A stretch of 64,000 nt of DNA from Nocardioides speluncae (lineage in GTDB: Bacteria; Actinomycetota; Actinomycetes; Propionibacteriales; Nocardioidaceae). Of this stretch, positions 18,508-27,474 are shown one piece after another. Made by a program: the position numbers and the translations under genes. The stretch covers positions 1 to 64,000 of the forward strand of contig NZ_QEOO01000017.1 in NCBI RefSeq assembly GCF_003121585.1, given 5' to 3'. The stretch's first letter is position 1. The number at the start of each line of letters is the position of its first letter. The notes beneath the pieces are model-generated. The model was not told where the DNA came from and made no database searches. It saw only the letters and a program-made list of their open reading frames with translations.

Positions 18508-18704
18508 CGCAACGACGTAGTCCGGTAGTCACGTCACGCCAGGCGGTCAGCGAGCTATGCAGCAGCGCAGCCAACCACCGCGACCACCGACATCAGACCG
18601 CCCGGACACGGTCCGGAATCTTGACCCCGATCGAGCTGGTCACCGACGCCGTGCATGCAATCACGATAGGGCCACCCTGCGACGGTCCAACTCGAATCGT
18701 CCAG

Positions 18705-20132
18705 TCACCAGCCGACTGAGGCCGCTCCCCGATCGGCGACAACGAGGATCCGGAACGGCTGGTCATCGGAGTCGCGGACGATCGTGATGTCGACATTGCG
18801 GACCTCCGTCGCCGGCTCCTCCCAGTACAGCGCGTCCTCCATCAGCCAGACCTGGGAGTACTCGGATGCCGGCGTCTCCTTGGGCTGGATCCGGCGAATG
18901 CTGGAGCCCTTGAACCCGATCTGGGCCACGCCGGGCGCCGGCAGTGTCGGCTCGGCCGCCCAGAGCGAGTCTGCCTTTGCACGGTCGCCGCGGTTGACCA
19001 GATCCGCCCAGGCACGGACTGCCGCGTCGGGCTCATCAGCGGCGGTAGGGAGCGGGATCTCGGACTCGGGCTTCGACTCGATCAGCTCCTCGAAGCGCTG
19101 CTGGACCTTCGTACCCGGCTGCCAGAACCACTCGCCTGTGCCGAACCAGCCACAGCCCGAGCCAGGGATCAGGACTCGGTCTCCCCAAGCGTTCTGAGCG
19201 ACGAGTTCCACCCGCAGCGGGTCAACGCATTCGCCGCGGAGCCGCTCCCTCATTGTCACCCGATCCGCGAGGTCGGCGTTGACCAACGCGATCAGCTCCA
19301 CGTCGAGCAGCGCAGACTGGAACGGCAGCTCGGTCAGCGCCTCGGTCTTCCAGCACAGCACCGCATGCGTCATGCGAAGGTCCGCGGGGTCGTCATACGC
19401 CGCCGGGGAGAAGAGTGGGCCGTCGGGGTTGTACGTCGGGCACGACAACGACACCTCGACGTGCGGAGGCTCTCGGGTCGCCCGCTGGGCGGCGAGCAGG
19501 TCGAGGTACTTCCGGTGGACCACGCCGGAGCCCTCGCGCACCCGTCCTGAGGTCTGGTGGTCGTGTGGGCCGAGGTGGAGCCAGCCGCATCCGGAGCTCC
19601 CGCCGGTGACCGAGGCCGCCGTGCCGTCGGCGTACTGCAATAGCACCGTCCATTCGGTCCCGAGCGTCCCCGGACAGATCGACGATGCTGGCGAGGCAAA
19701 GGGCCGTGCGTTCACGGTCTCGACCAGCTCGTCGAGCCCGGTCTCGAGCACATCTCGCGGCGGCTGGAACGAGCCGGCCCCGCCCGCAGGACAGAGCTGC
19801 GCGCGCACGGCTCCTTTCCGCAGCGGCTCGCCCGGTTTGCCGGGCAGCGCGCCGCGGTTGACGTTGGCCGGGCACTCCAGCGACAAGACCTCGGGCTCCT
19901 TCACCGGCTCCCCGCCGCGATCGCCGCCGGGCTCGCCGCCACGGGTGACTGCCCACGGGATGCCGATCGCGGCCAGCACCGCTACCGCGGCCGAGACGGC
20001 CACGATGCCCTGCCGCCGACGACGCGCTCGCCGTGCCCAGGTCCGGGCCGCTCCGGCCAGGTCGCCGGTCGGCGGCTCGGGCACGAGCTCGGTCAGCGAC
20101 CGGCCGAGCCGGTCCTCGAAGCTGTCGTTCAT
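18705..20132 (-). CDS. Membrane-anchored extracytoplasmic protein paired with ECF sigma factor
   Basis: This 475-residue protein has a cytoplasmic N-terminus of about 40 residues, one membrane helix (IVAVSAAVAVLAAIGIPWAV) and a large outer domain with several cysteines (SLECPANVN, SICPGTLG, SSGCGWLHLG, SGCGWFGTGEW). It overlaps the sigma-factor stop as ATGA. The position suggests an anti-sigma or signal-sensing partner, but no zinc anti-sigma motif (HxxxCxxC) is present, so the role is inference. Confidence 0.7.
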   Translation of the reverse strand: MNDSFEDRLGRSLTELVPEPPTGDLAGAARTWARRARRRRQGIVAVSAAVAVLAAIGIPWAVTRGGEPGGDRGGEPVKEPEVLSLECPANVNRGALPGKPGEPLRKGAVRAQLCPAGGAGSFQPPRDVLETGLDELVETVNARPFASPASSICPGTLGTEWTVLLQYADGTAASVTGGSSGCGWLHLGPHDHQTSGRVREGSGVVHRKYLDLLAAQRATREPPHVEVSLSCPTYNPDGPLFSPAAYDDPADLRMTHAVLCWKTEALTELPFQSALLDVELIALVNADLADRVTMRERLRGECVDPLRVELVAQNAWGDRVLIPGSGCGWFGTGEWFWQPGTKVQQRFEELIESKPESEIPLPTAADEPDAAVRAWADLVNRGDRAKADSLWAAEPTLPAPGVAQIGFKGSSIRRIQPKETPASEYSQVWLMEDALYWEEPATEVRNVDITIVRDSDDQPFRILVVADRGAASVGW

Positions 20133-20647
20133 GCGTCCTCCTCGCGTGCCAGTGCTGGGGAGGAGCGGAGAGCCACGATCGCCCGGGCGGCCTGACTCTT
20201 CACGGTGCCGACGCTGATGCCGAGCACGTCCGCGGTCTGTGCCTCGGTGAGGTCCTCCACATAGCGGAGTACGACGACGGCTCGCTGCCCGCGAGGCAGC
20301 GCGGCGAGTGCGGTCACCAGGTCCCGCCGCAGGTCCGCATCGACCGCCGCGCCGGCCTGCTCGGGCACGGCCGCGGCCGGGACCTCGACGTTCCAGCGGC
20401 GGCGCCACCAGGCGACGTACGTGGTGAACATGACCCGCCGGACATACGCCTCGAACGACCCGTCGCCGTTCACCCGGCCGAAGTGCGGCCACGCCTTGCC
20501 GAGCGCGGTCTGCAGCAGGTCCTCGGCCTTGCCGATGTCGCCGGTCAGCAGCCACGCGGAGCGCCAAAGCGCACCCGACCGGGCGGCGACGAACTCGTCG
20601 AAACCGCCGGCGTCGCGCTTCCCCGTCTCCGTCATCGCATCCAGCAC
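20129..20647 (-). CDS. ECF sigma factor, SigE/SigM-like actinobacterial family
   Basis: This 172-residue protein has region 2 (about 18-85; LWRSAWLLTGDIGKAEDLLQ, then FTTYVAWWRRRW) and region 4 (about 105-165; LPRGQRAVVVLRYVEDLTEA and LGISVGTVKSQAARAIVALR). It is typical of the SigE-type ECF sigma factors common in Streptomyces and Nocardioides. An internal ATG at 20635 (MTETGKR) is another possible start. The next gene, overlapping by 4 bp, is its likely membrane partner. Confidence 0.9.
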   Translation of the reverse strand: MLDAMTETGKRDAGGFDEFVAARSGALWRSAWLLTGDIGKAEDLLQTALGKAWPHFGRVNGDGSFEAYVRRVMFTTYVAWWRRRWNVEVPAAAVPEQAGAAVDADLRRDLVTALAALPRGQRAVVVLRYVEDLTEAQTADVLGISVGTVKSQAARAIVALRSSPALAREEDA

Positions 20648-20750
20648 CGTTCCTCCTCACCACCACTAAGCGGCGAGGCCTGCCGAAAGGTTGTCACGCG
20701 GGACGGATACTCGGTTGCCGCTGGTCGCCGGGTGGGCCAGTGTCGTGGTC

Positions 20751-21287
20751 GTGCAGATCCGACAAGAGAGTCCCGACGACGTCGCCGCGATCCGCGCCGT
20801 GACTGCGGCCGCCTTCGCGGGCATGGCGCACTCGATGCCCCCGGTCGACCCCGACGGCGTACCCGGCGAGGCCAGCCTGGTCGGCTGGCTGCGCGAGAGC
20901 GCGGGCTGGATCCCGGAGCTGTCGCTGGTGGCCGAGGCCGGCGGTCAGATCGTCGGCCATGCGGTCGCGACCCGAGGCACCGTCGACGGCGAGCCGGCCC
21001 TGGGGCTCGGCCCGGTCAGCGTGGCTCCGGACCGTCAGGGCGGAGGCGTCGGCTCAGCGCTGGTGCGCGGCGTGATCGCGGCCGCCGACGAGCTCGGCGA
21101 GCCGCTGATGGTGCTGCTCGGCGAGCCGGCGTACTACTCGCGTTTCGGCTTCCGGCCGGCGACCGAGCTCGGCATCGCCTCGCCGGATCCGGAGTGGGGC
21201 GACTACTTCCAGGCCCGCCCGCTCGCGGCCTACGACCCCGCGCTGACCGGCACCTTCCGCTACGCCGAGCCCTTCACGCGCGCCTGA
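20751..21287 (+). CDS. GNAT family N-acetyltransferase
   Basis: This 178-residue protein starts at a GTG (VQIRQESPDDVAAIRAVTAA). It carries the acetyl-CoA-binding motif in LGPVSVAPDRQGGGVGSALV and ends with the FGFRPATELGI block common in YhbS-type acetyltransferases. The acceptor is unknown. Its 3' end overlaps the convergent gene at 21260 by 28 bp. Confidence 0.85.
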   Translation: MQIRQESPDDVAAIRAVTAAAFAGMAHSMPPVDPDGVPGEASLVGWLRESAGWIPELSLVAEAGGQIVGHAVATRGTVDGEPALGLGPVSVAPDRQGGGVGSALVRGVIAAADELGEPLMVLLGEPAYYSRFGFRPATELGIASPDPEWGDYFQARPLAAYDPALTGTFRYAEPFTRA

Positions 21288-21625
21288 CGTGCGCCGATCA
21301 GCAGGGCCGCCGCGCCCGCAATCTCGATGCCGATGAACGCCTTGCTGACCAGCGTGGTGCCCTCGCCCTCGAGCGCTACCGATGCCGCGCGGCCGAGCGC
21401 CATCCCCGCGGTCGCGATGCCGATCGGCACCGCCGCGGCCGGGCTGGCGACCAGGGCCGCGGCGAAGGCGAGTGGCATGCCGCCGTACACGGCGCGGATC
21501 TCGGTCCGGGAGTCGGCGGTGTCGGCGGTGCCGCCGAAGGTCTGCGGGATGCGTCCCGGCTGCGCCAGGCCGGCGACGCCGAGTGCGGCGTACGACGCCG
21601 CTCCGATCGCGATCAGCTTGTTCAT
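21260..21625 (-). CDS. DUF4345-like small membrane protein
   Basis: This 121-residue protein has four hydrophobic stretches (LIAIGAASYAALGVAGLAQP, MPLAFAAALVASPAAAVPIG, and two more) with the TEIRAVYGGM motif seen in DUF4345 proteins. Function is unknown. It is divergent from the ArsR-type regulator at 21686, with a palindrome between them. Confidence 0.7.
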   Translation of the reverse strand: MNKLIAIGAASYAALGVAGLAQPGRIPQTFGGTADTADSRTEIRAVYGGMPLAFAAALVASPAAAVPIGIATAGMALGRAASVALEGEGTTLVSKAFIGIEIAGAAALLIGARQARVKGSA

Positions 21626-21655
21626 GCAGCGATCCTGACAGGTCGGTGTTGACAT

Positions 21656-21671
21656 GCAACCTTGAGGTTGC
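21656..21671. promoter_or_regulatory. Palindromic operator candidate before ArsR-type gene
   Basis: GCAACCTTGAGGTTGC has perfect 7-bp arms around TG. It ends 14 bp before the ArsR-type start and lies between two divergent genes, a typical place for an ArsR-family operator. Confidence 0.5.
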
Positions 21672-21685
21672 TTATTGTCGAGCCT

Positions 21686-21991
21686 GTGTCCGTCTTCGAA
21701 GCTGTCGCCGACCCGGTACGGCGCGACCTGCTCGCCGTGCTGCGGGAGTACGGTCCGGCCTCGCTCAACACCCTGGCCGAAGGCCGGCCGATGACCCGCC
21801 AGGCCGTGACCAAGCACCTCAACGTGCTGGTGAAGTGCGGCCTGGTCCGGGCGCACCGCCGCGGCCGGGAGCGGATCCACGAGCTCGACCCTGAACCGCT
21901 GAAGGAGCTGGCCGACTTCCTGGCACCGTACGCGGCGGCCTGGGACGACCGGCTCGACCGACTGCAGACCTACCTTGAGGAGAACCCATGA
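21686..21991 (+). CDS. ArsR-family transcriptional regulator
   Basis: This 101-residue winged-helix protein starts with GTG (VSVFEAVADPVRRDLLAVLR) and has its recognition helix in MTRQAVTKHLNVLVKCGLVR. It has no metal-binding Cys pair. Its stop overlaps the SRPBCC gene start as ATGA, an arrangement that is very common for this regulator type and AHSA1 proteins. Confidence 0.88.
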   Translation: MSVFEAVADPVRRDLLAVLREYGPASLNTLAEGRPMTRQAVTKHLNVLVKCGLVRAHRRGRERIHELDPEPLKELADFLAPYAAAWDDRLDRLQTYLEENP

Positions 21992-22431
21992 ACGCCCCCG
22001 CTACCGACGCAGTGACCAACCTGGCCACCATCGAGAAGACACTGGACCTCAGCCATCCGATCGAGCGCGTTTGGAGCGCGATCTCCAACCCGGCCGAGCT
22101 GGTCAAGTGGTTCCCGAACACCTCGGCCACCCTCGACGCGCGCCCCGGTGGCGTCGGCCACTGGGTCTGGGACTTCGACGACAACCACTTCGAGGCCGAG
22201 ATCCACGTCGTCGAGGTCGAGCCGCCGTGCCGCCTGGTCTGGACCTGGGACCACCGCGAGGACTCCGACAAGCCGATCACCACGGTCGAGTGGCAGCTGA
22301 CCGAGCGCGCCGACGGCGGCACCACGCTCGTGGTCCGCGAGTCCGGCTTCCAGGACCCGGCCCACCGGACCGACAACGTCCAGGGCTGGGACTCCGAGAC
22401 CGACGAGCTGGTCGCGTACCTGGACAGCTGA
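21988..22431 (+). CDS. SRPBCC/AHSA1-family protein
   Basis: This 147-residue protein has the START-like pattern of the AHSA1 group (LDLSHPIERVWSAISNPAEL, GGVGHWVWDFDD, PPCRLVWTWDH, and a C-terminal helix). It probably binds a hydrophobic ligand; what it binds is unknown. It is translationally coupled to the ArsR-type regulator. Confidence 0.85.
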   Translation: MNAPATDAVTNLATIEKTLDLSHPIERVWSAISNPAELVKWFPNTSATLDARPGGVGHWVWDFDDNHFEAEIHVVEVEPPCRLVWTWDHREDSDKPITTVEWQLTERADGGTTLVVRESGFQDPAHRTDNVQGWDSETDELVAYLDS

Positions 22432-22448
22432 GCCTTACCCTGCGGGAC

Positions 22449-23060
22449 GTGACCACCGCCGGACTCGCCCTCGCCCTGCTGGCGACCTACGTCGTGCTGG
22501 CCCTCGTGGTCCGGCCGATCCTCCAGCTGCGGCGTACCGGCTCGACCGGCGTGGTCACGGTCCGCAAACACACCAGCGCGAGTGAGTGGGCGGCCGTCCT
22601 GCTCGGCCTGGCCGGCTTCGGGCTCGCGTTCACGGCGCCGGCGCTGGTGCTGCTCGACATCGTCGACCTGGCTGAGTGGCACGACTCGACACCACTGCGG
22701 GCGGCCGGTGCGGTCACGATGGTTGCCGGCATCGTGCTGACCTTCGCCGCCCAGCTCGCGATGGGAGCGTCCTGGCGGATCGGTGTCGACCCTTCGGAGC
22801 GTACGGCGCTGGTCACCGACGGCCTGTTCGGCTGGATCCGCAACCCGATCTACACCGGCATGGTGCTCACCGTCGGCGGGCTGGTCCTGCTGCTGCCGAC
22901 CGTCGTGGCCGTCGCTGCGCTGGCCACGGTGGTCGCGGCGGTCGAGGTCCAGGTCCGGCTGGTCGAGGAGCCGTACCTGCGACAGGTCCACGGCGACGAG
23001 TTCGCGGCGTACTGCCGCCGGGTCGGCCGGCTGCTGCCGAAGGTCGGCCGCCAGCGTTGA
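22449..23060 (+). CDS. Isoprenylcysteine carboxyl methyltransferase-like membrane protein
   Basis: This 203-residue protein starts at a GTG and has four or five membrane segments. Its C-terminal part carries the phospholipid/isoprenylcysteine methyltransferase pattern: GLFGWIRNPIYTGMVLTVGG, then EVQVRLVEEPYLRQVHGDEF. Bacterial homologues are SAM-dependent methyltransferases of mostly unknown substrate. It follows the SRPBCC gene by 17 bp and probably shares its operon. Confidence 0.75.
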   Translation: MTTAGLALALLATYVVLALVVRPILQLRRTGSTGVVTVRKHTSASEWAAVLLGLAGFGLAFTAPALVLLDIVDLAEWHDSTPLRAAGAVTMVAGIVLTFAAQLAMGASWRIGVDPSERTALVTDGLFGWIRNPIYTGMVLTVGGLVLLLPTVVAVAALATVVAAVEVQVRLVEEPYLRQVHGDEFAAYCRRVGRLLPKVGRQR

Positions 23061-23063
23061 GCC

Positions 23064-24299
23064 CTAGTTGACCGGGCTCTCGGCCAGCGTGACCTCGGCC
23101 TCCTGGCGCTGTCCGGACGCGTCCCGCCAGGTGATGGAGACCTCGTCGCCCACCTCGTGCTCCGCGACCGCCGACTGCAGCGCGTCCACGGAGTCGGTCT
23201 CCTCGTCACCGATCGCGAGCAGCGTGTCACCGACCTCCAGGCCGGCCTTCGCCGCCGGGCTGCCGTCCTCGACCTGCAGGATGCCCAGGCCGTCGTCCAC
23301 GCCCACGCCGAGGTACGCCGCCGGCCCAACCGTGACCGAGCCATCCTCGTCACCGGACTCGATCTTCTCGGCGATCGCGAGCGCGTCGTCGATGGGTACG
23401 GCGTAGCTCTCGGAGCTCGTCGCGGTCGGCTGGGCGAACCCGCCGCCCGAGTTCGCCGCGGTCGTGATGCCGATGACCTCACCTTCGTCGTCGAACGTGG
23501 GCCCGCCGGAGTAGCCCGACACCGCCGCGGCGTCGGTCTGGATCAGCCCGGTCAGGTTCTCGGCGTCGCCACCGAACGCGTCGGACGCGGTGATCGGCTG
23601 GTCCTCGGCGAGCACCTCTCCGTCGGCGGCGGACAGGAAGCCCTGCCCGCCGCCGTTCCCGACCGCCGTCACGTCGTCGCCGACGTCCACCTCGTCGTCG
23701 TCGATCGTGACGGGGGTCAGCTCATCGGCGTCGATGTCGAGGAGTGCGACATCAGCAGATTCGTCGTACCCGAGAACCTCGGCGTCGTAGGTGTCGCCGG
23801 TCGAGGCGACGGTGACCTTGACCGAGGTCGAGTCCTCGACGACGTGGTAGTTGGTAAGGATCGTCCCGTCCTCGTCGAGGATCATCCCGGTGCCGGCGCC
23901 GGCGCCGTTCTGGAGCGTGGTGTCGATCAGCACGACGCCCTCCGACTGCTCCTCGCTCGCCTTCGTGCCGCTCGGCTGTTGCGCACCGCCCGGCCCCCAC
24001 TCCGGCTGCGGGAACCGGTCGATTCCGTCGTTCGGGGTGTCGACGTCCTCGGAGGCGGAGGTCCGGTCGTCGGTCCCGTTGCTGGCCTGGTCGTCCTTGG
24101 TCAGCGCCCACGTCGTCGGTACGGCGACCGCCGCGGCCAGCACGGTGCCGGTCACGAGCCCGGCGAGAGTGCCGATGACGACCGGACGCCGGCTCGGCGG
24201 CCGGGTCAGCGAGGGTGGAGCCGCCACGTAGGTCGTCGCGACCTGTGCTGCCGGAGTCGGCGGGATCGGCTGGGTCTGGGACTGGTCGTCATCGTTCAT
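23064..24299 (-). CDS. Membrane-anchored trypsin-like serine protease with PDZ domain
   Basis: This 411-residue protein has a cytoplasmic proline-rich head, one membrane helix (about 42-65; VVIGTLAGLVTGTVLAAAVA), an acidic linker, an S1C protease domain and a C-terminal PDZ domain (AYLGVGVDDGLGILQVEDGS). His is in LTNYHVVED, Asp in ADVALLDIDA and Ser in AAVSGYSGGPTFDD. The usual GNSGGP is GYSGGP here but the Ser is kept. The outer part is very acidic. It probably degrades exported proteins at the membrane face. Confidence 0.88.
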   Translation of the reverse strand: MNDDDQSQTQPIPPTPAAQVATTYVAAPPSLTRPPSRRPVVIGTLAGLVTGTVLAAAVAVPTTWALTKDDQASNGTDDRTSASEDVDTPNDGIDRFPQPEWGPGGAQQPSGTKASEEQSEGVVLIDTTLQNGAGAGTGMILDEDGTILTNYHVVEDSTSVKVTVASTGDTYDAEVLGYDESADVALLDIDADELTPVTIDDDEVDVGDDVTAVGNGGGQGFLSAADGEVLAEDQPITASDAFGGDAENLTGLIQTDAAAVSGYSGGPTFDDEGEVIGITTAANSGGGFAQPTATSSESYAVPIDDALAIAEKIESGDEDGSVTVGPAAYLGVGVDDGLGILQVEDGSPAAKAGLEVGDTLLAIGDEETDSVDALQSAVAEHEVGDEVSITWRDASGQRQEAEVTLAESPVN

Positions 24300-24471
24300 G
24301 CAACCAGTGGACGTGGCGATCCTGAGAACCTCTTTGACCTGACCTGTGCGCTGGTTGTGAGTTGTCACGTGACCAGCGACACAGGCGCTCACCGGCGCCC
24401 GCGGGTCTAGCCTGAGAAGAGGTCCGGGGACTCCATCGGGGAGCCACGAGAGCGAACATCAGGAGAGACGC

Positions 24472-25347
24472 ATGAGCGAGCAGAACGCTGAGGTGACGGC
24501 GCCGTACGGTACCGGCGCGGCCAAGCCGTCCGGAGAAGGCGAGCCGAAACCGATCAGGCGGATCCGCACCCATCACCTGCGCGAACTGAAGGAGCGCGGC
24601 GAGAAGTTCTCGATGCTGACGGCGTACGACATGTACACCGCCGCCACTTTCGACGAGGCCGGCATCGAGGTGCTGCTGGTCGGCGACAGCGCCTCCAACA
24701 ACGTCTTCGGCAACGAGACCTCGCTCCCGGTCACCGTCGACGAGTTGATCCCGCTGACCCGCGCTGTGACCCGGTCGGTACGCCGCGCGCTCGTGGTCGG
24801 CGACCTGCCGTTCGGCTCCTACCAGGCCTCACCCGAGCAGGCGTACCACACCGCCGTCCGGTTCATGAAGGAAGCGAACGCGCACTGCGTCAAGCTCGAG
24901 GGCGGCGCCGAGATGGCGCCCCAGATCGAGCTGCTGACCAAGGGCGGGATCCCGGTGATGGCCCACATCGGCTTCACCCCGCAGAGCGAGCACGCCCTCG
25001 GCGGCTACCGGGTCCAGGGTCGCGGCGACACCAGCCAGCACATCATCGACGACGCCAAGGCGGTCGAGGCGGCCGGCGCGTTCGCGGTGGTGATGGAGAT
25101 GGTGCCCGGCGACGTGGCCGCGCAGATCACCAAGGAGCTGACGATCCCGACCATCGGCATCGGCGCCGGCGTCGAGTGCGACGGCCAGGTGCTGGTCTGG
25201 CAGGACGCCTTCGGCCTGCGCACCGGCAAGATGGCCAGGTTCGTCAAGCAGTACGCCGACGTACACGCCGTACTCCTCGAAGCCGCCCAGGCCTACGCCG
25301 CCGACGTCAAGGGCGGCACCTTCCCCGGCCCCGAGCACACGTTCTGA
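24472..25347 (+). CDS. panB: 3-methyl-2-oxobutanoate hydroxymethyltransferase
   Basis: This 291-residue enzyme transfers a hydroxymethyl group from methylenetetrahydrofolate to alpha-ketoisovalerate, the first step of pantothenate synthesis. It shows the PanB blocks [34 protein letters not shown] (metal Asp), [20 protein letters not shown] and VEMVPGD-like EMVPGDVA with [19 protein letters not shown]. It has a 30-residue N-terminal extension. The start at 24472 follows an AGGAGAG ribosome site. Two GGTACC-centred palindromes lie downstream. Confidence 0.96.
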   Translation: MSEQNAEVTAPYGTGAAKPSGEGEPKPIRRIRTHHLRELKERGEKFSMLTAYDMYTAATFDEAGIEVLLVGDSASNNVFGNETSLPVTVDELIPLTRAVTRSVRRALVVGDLPFGSYQASPEQAYHTAVRFMKEANAHCVKLEGGAEMAPQIELLTKGGIPVMAHIGFTPQSEHALGGYRVQGRGDTSQHIIDDAKAVEAAGAFAVVMEMVPGDVAAQITKELTIPTIGIGAGVECDGQVLVWQDAFGLRTGKMARFVKQYADVHAVLLEAAQAYAADVKGGTFPGPEHTF

Positions 25348-25357
25348 CCGGGGCGGG

Positions 25358-25385
25358 CAGTTTCACACGGTACCTAGTGAAACTG
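25358..25385. repeat. GGTACC-centred inverted repeat, imperfect copy
   Basis: CAGTTTCAC and GTGAAACTG form 9-bp arms around ACGGTACCTA. It starts 11 bp after the panB stop and is related to the perfect palindrome at 25417-25450; the A-T for G-C change in the arm occurs on both sides, so pairing is kept. Confidence 0.65.
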
Positions 25386-25416
25386 TCCCAGCCCACGGGA
25401 AGTTTCCAACGGGGAG

Positions 25417-25450
25417 GGGCAGTTTCGCTAGGTACCTAGCGAAACTGCCC
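25417..25450. repeat. 34-bp perfect palindrome centred on GGTACC
   Basis: The left arm is GGGCAGTTTCGCTAGGT and the right arm its exact inverse. It lies between panB and the sugar dehydrogenase gene, 26 bp before the latter's start. It may be an operator or a REP-like extragenic repeat. Confidence 0.75.
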
Positions 25451-25475
25451 GTGCCGCGGCGGTAGCGTGGCGGCC

Positions 25476-26642
25476 ATGCGCCGCGTTGCCGTAGTTGCCG
25501 CCGCCCTGTCCCTGCTCGCCACCGCCGGCCCGGCCATTGCCAGCCGTGCCGCCGCACCGCCGAGTGAGCCTGCCGCCGACACAGCAACCAAGGCGCCGGC
25601 GCTCACCGTCACCCGCCAGGTCCGCAACCTCGAGCACCCGTGGGACGTCAAGCCGCTCGGCGACGGTCGGCTGCTGATCTCGGAGCGGGACAGCCGCCGG
25701 CTGCTGGTCTGGTCGGGCGGGCGGCTGCGCAGCCTGAGCTACCCGCGCGGCAGCGTGTGGGTGAGCGGCGAGACCGGGCTGATGTCGCTGGCGGTCGATC
25801 CGAACTTCGCGAAGAACAAGCGGTTCTACGCGTGTCACGGCGGGTTCGCCGGCGGCCTGCGGCACGACGTACGGATCACCGCGTTCCGCCTCGACCTCGC
25901 CAACCTGCGAGCGGTCCGGGTCCGCACGCTGCTCAGCGGCATCCAGGCCACGTCCGGACGGCACGGCGGCTGCCGGCTGCTCATCCAGCGCGGCGGCGCG
26001 CTCCTGGTCGGCACCGGCGACGCCGCGGTCGGGACCAACCCGCGCAACCTCGACTCGCTCAACGGCAAGGTGCTCCGGCTGAACCGCTTCACCGGCAAGC
26101 CGTGGCCGGGCAACCCGTTCATCGGCTCGGCCAACACCAAGCGGCGGTACGTCGTGACCTACGGGCACCGCAACATCCAGGGTCTGGCCCAGCGCGCCGA
26201 CGGCAGCCTCTGGTCGGTCGAGCACGGCAGCTTCCGCGACGACGAGGTCAACCGGATCTTCGCCGGCAGCGACTACGGCTGGCACCCAGTCCCGGGCTAC
26301 AACGAAGAGGTCCCGATGACCGACCACAGCCTGCCCGGCGCGCAGGCCGCGGCGAGGTGGCGCTCCGGCGACCCGACCGTCGCGACCTCGGGCGCCACTT
26401 GGGTGAAGGGCAAGCGCTGGGGTGTGTACGACGGCACCCTCGCGGTCGCCTGCCTGAAGGACAGCAAGGTCATCTTCATGAAGTTCGACCGGTCCGGGAA
26501 GCTGCTGTGGACACGAGCGCCGGCCGCCCTGCAACAGGACGGCCGGCTTCGTTCGGTGACCCGGGTCGCGAACGGCGACCTGCTGATCACCACCGCCAAC
26601 GGCACCGAGGACGTTGTGTTGAGAGTCAGGCCGAGAGGCTGA
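25476..26642 (+). CDS. Secreted PQQ-type sugar dehydrogenase (glucose/sorbosone dehydrogenase family)
   Basis: This 388-residue protein has a signal peptide (VAVVAAALSLLATAGPAIAS) and a six-bladed propeller like soluble aldose/sorbosone dehydrogenases. Typical pieces are LEHPWDVKPLGDGRLLISER, ETGLMSLAVDPNF, the catalytic-type GHRNIQGLAQRADGSLWSVE and EVNRIFAGSDYGWHPVPGY. By family it oxidises sugars or sugar alcohols with PQQ outside the membrane. No PQQ synthesis gene is seen in the window. Confidence 0.85.
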   Translation: MRRVAVVAAALSLLATAGPAIASRAAAPPSEPAADTATKAPALTVTRQVRNLEHPWDVKPLGDGRLLISERDSRRLLVWSGGRLRSLSYPRGSVWVSGETGLMSLAVDPNFAKNKRFYACHGGFAGGLRHDVRITAFRLDLANLRAVRVRTLLSGIQATSGRHGGCRLLIQRGGALLVGTGDAAVGTNPRNLDSLNGKVLRLNRFTGKPWPGNPFIGSANTKRRYVVTYGHRNIQGLAQRADGSLWSVEHGSFRDDEVNRIFAGSDYGWHPVPGYNEEVPMTDHSLPGAQAAARWRSGDPTVATSGATWVKGKRWGVYDGTLAVACLKDSKVIFMKFDRSGKLLWTRAPAALQQDGRLRSVTRVANGDLLITTANGTEDVVLRVRPRG

Positions 26643-27276
26643 CCGCCTCGCCCACCCAGTCGGGACGGGTGATCGCCTCGGCCTCGACCGCGGCGACCTG
26701 GCCGCGCCCGATCTCCATGCTCACCGTCTCGTCGGTCAGCGAGACCTTCACCGGGCGGGCGACGTCCTCGTCGGTCAGGCCGACTGGCTGGATGAGAGTC
26801 CAGTCCAGCCCGCTGGTGCGGACCAGCCGCTCCTGGACGTCGTGGTCCTTGATCTGCGGACGGAGCAGCACCGAGAACGTCAGCTTCCAGCTCAGCGACA
26901 GGTTCTTGCGGGTCTGCCCCAACCCGTAGGTGGTCTGCACAATCAGGCGGCGGACGCCGTGCCGGGTCATCGCCTCGATGGTGTTGCGGGTGCCGGCCGA
27001 GCGGACGTCGGTCGGCGTCTTGGCCCGGCGGAGCAGCACGTTGATCGGGTTCTCGGAGATGCCGAGCGTGACCACGACGGCGTCCTGGCCGATCACGGCC
27101 TTCTCGAGCGCCGCGGCGTCGTACACGTCGCCGTCGACGGTGTTGATCTCGGCGCCGCCGAAGTCGGTGCGCGATGCCGACCGGGCGAACGCGGTCACCC
27201 GGTGGCCCTGCGCCGCCAGCTCCTTCACAACGGCCTGTCCGGTGCCCCTGCTAGCTCCAACCACCAGTACGTCCAT
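26626..27276 (-). CDS. NAD(P)-binding SDR-like protein
   Basis: This 216-residue protein has an N-terminal Rossmann motif (VLVVGASRGTGQAVVKELAA) and the pattern of NAD(P)H-binding atypical SDRs (DAVVVTLGISEN, RRLIVQTTYGLGQTRKN, SGLDWTLIQPVGLTDE). The start has a GAAGGAGC ribosome site. It ends inside the 3' end of the convergent dehydrogenase gene. Substrate unknown. Confidence 0.82.
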   Translation of the reverse strand: MDVLVVGASRGTGQAVVKELAAQGHRVTAFARSASRTDFGGAEINTVDGDVYDAAALEKAVIGQDAVVVTLGISENPINVLLRRAKTPTDVRSAGTRNTIEAMTRHGVRRLIVQTTYGLGQTRKNLSLSWKLTFSVLLRPQIKDHDVQERLVRTSGLDWTLIQPVGLTDEDVARPVKVSLTDETVSMEIGRGQVAAVEAEAITRPDWVGEAVSLSA

Positions 27277-27474
27277 GGTCCTGCTCCTTCGTTGTTGTCG
27301 TTCTGCGGATGACATCAACGATGGGCCAGCTGGACGAGACTCTCCATGGCCTGAACGCTCGCGTGCATGCGCGATCGTCCAAACCATCTCCGGTGACAAC
27401 CGATCGCCTCCGTCAGGCGTCCACTCAGCACCACATCGCTCGGGCGTCCACCACCGCAGCACAAGGAGCCCACC

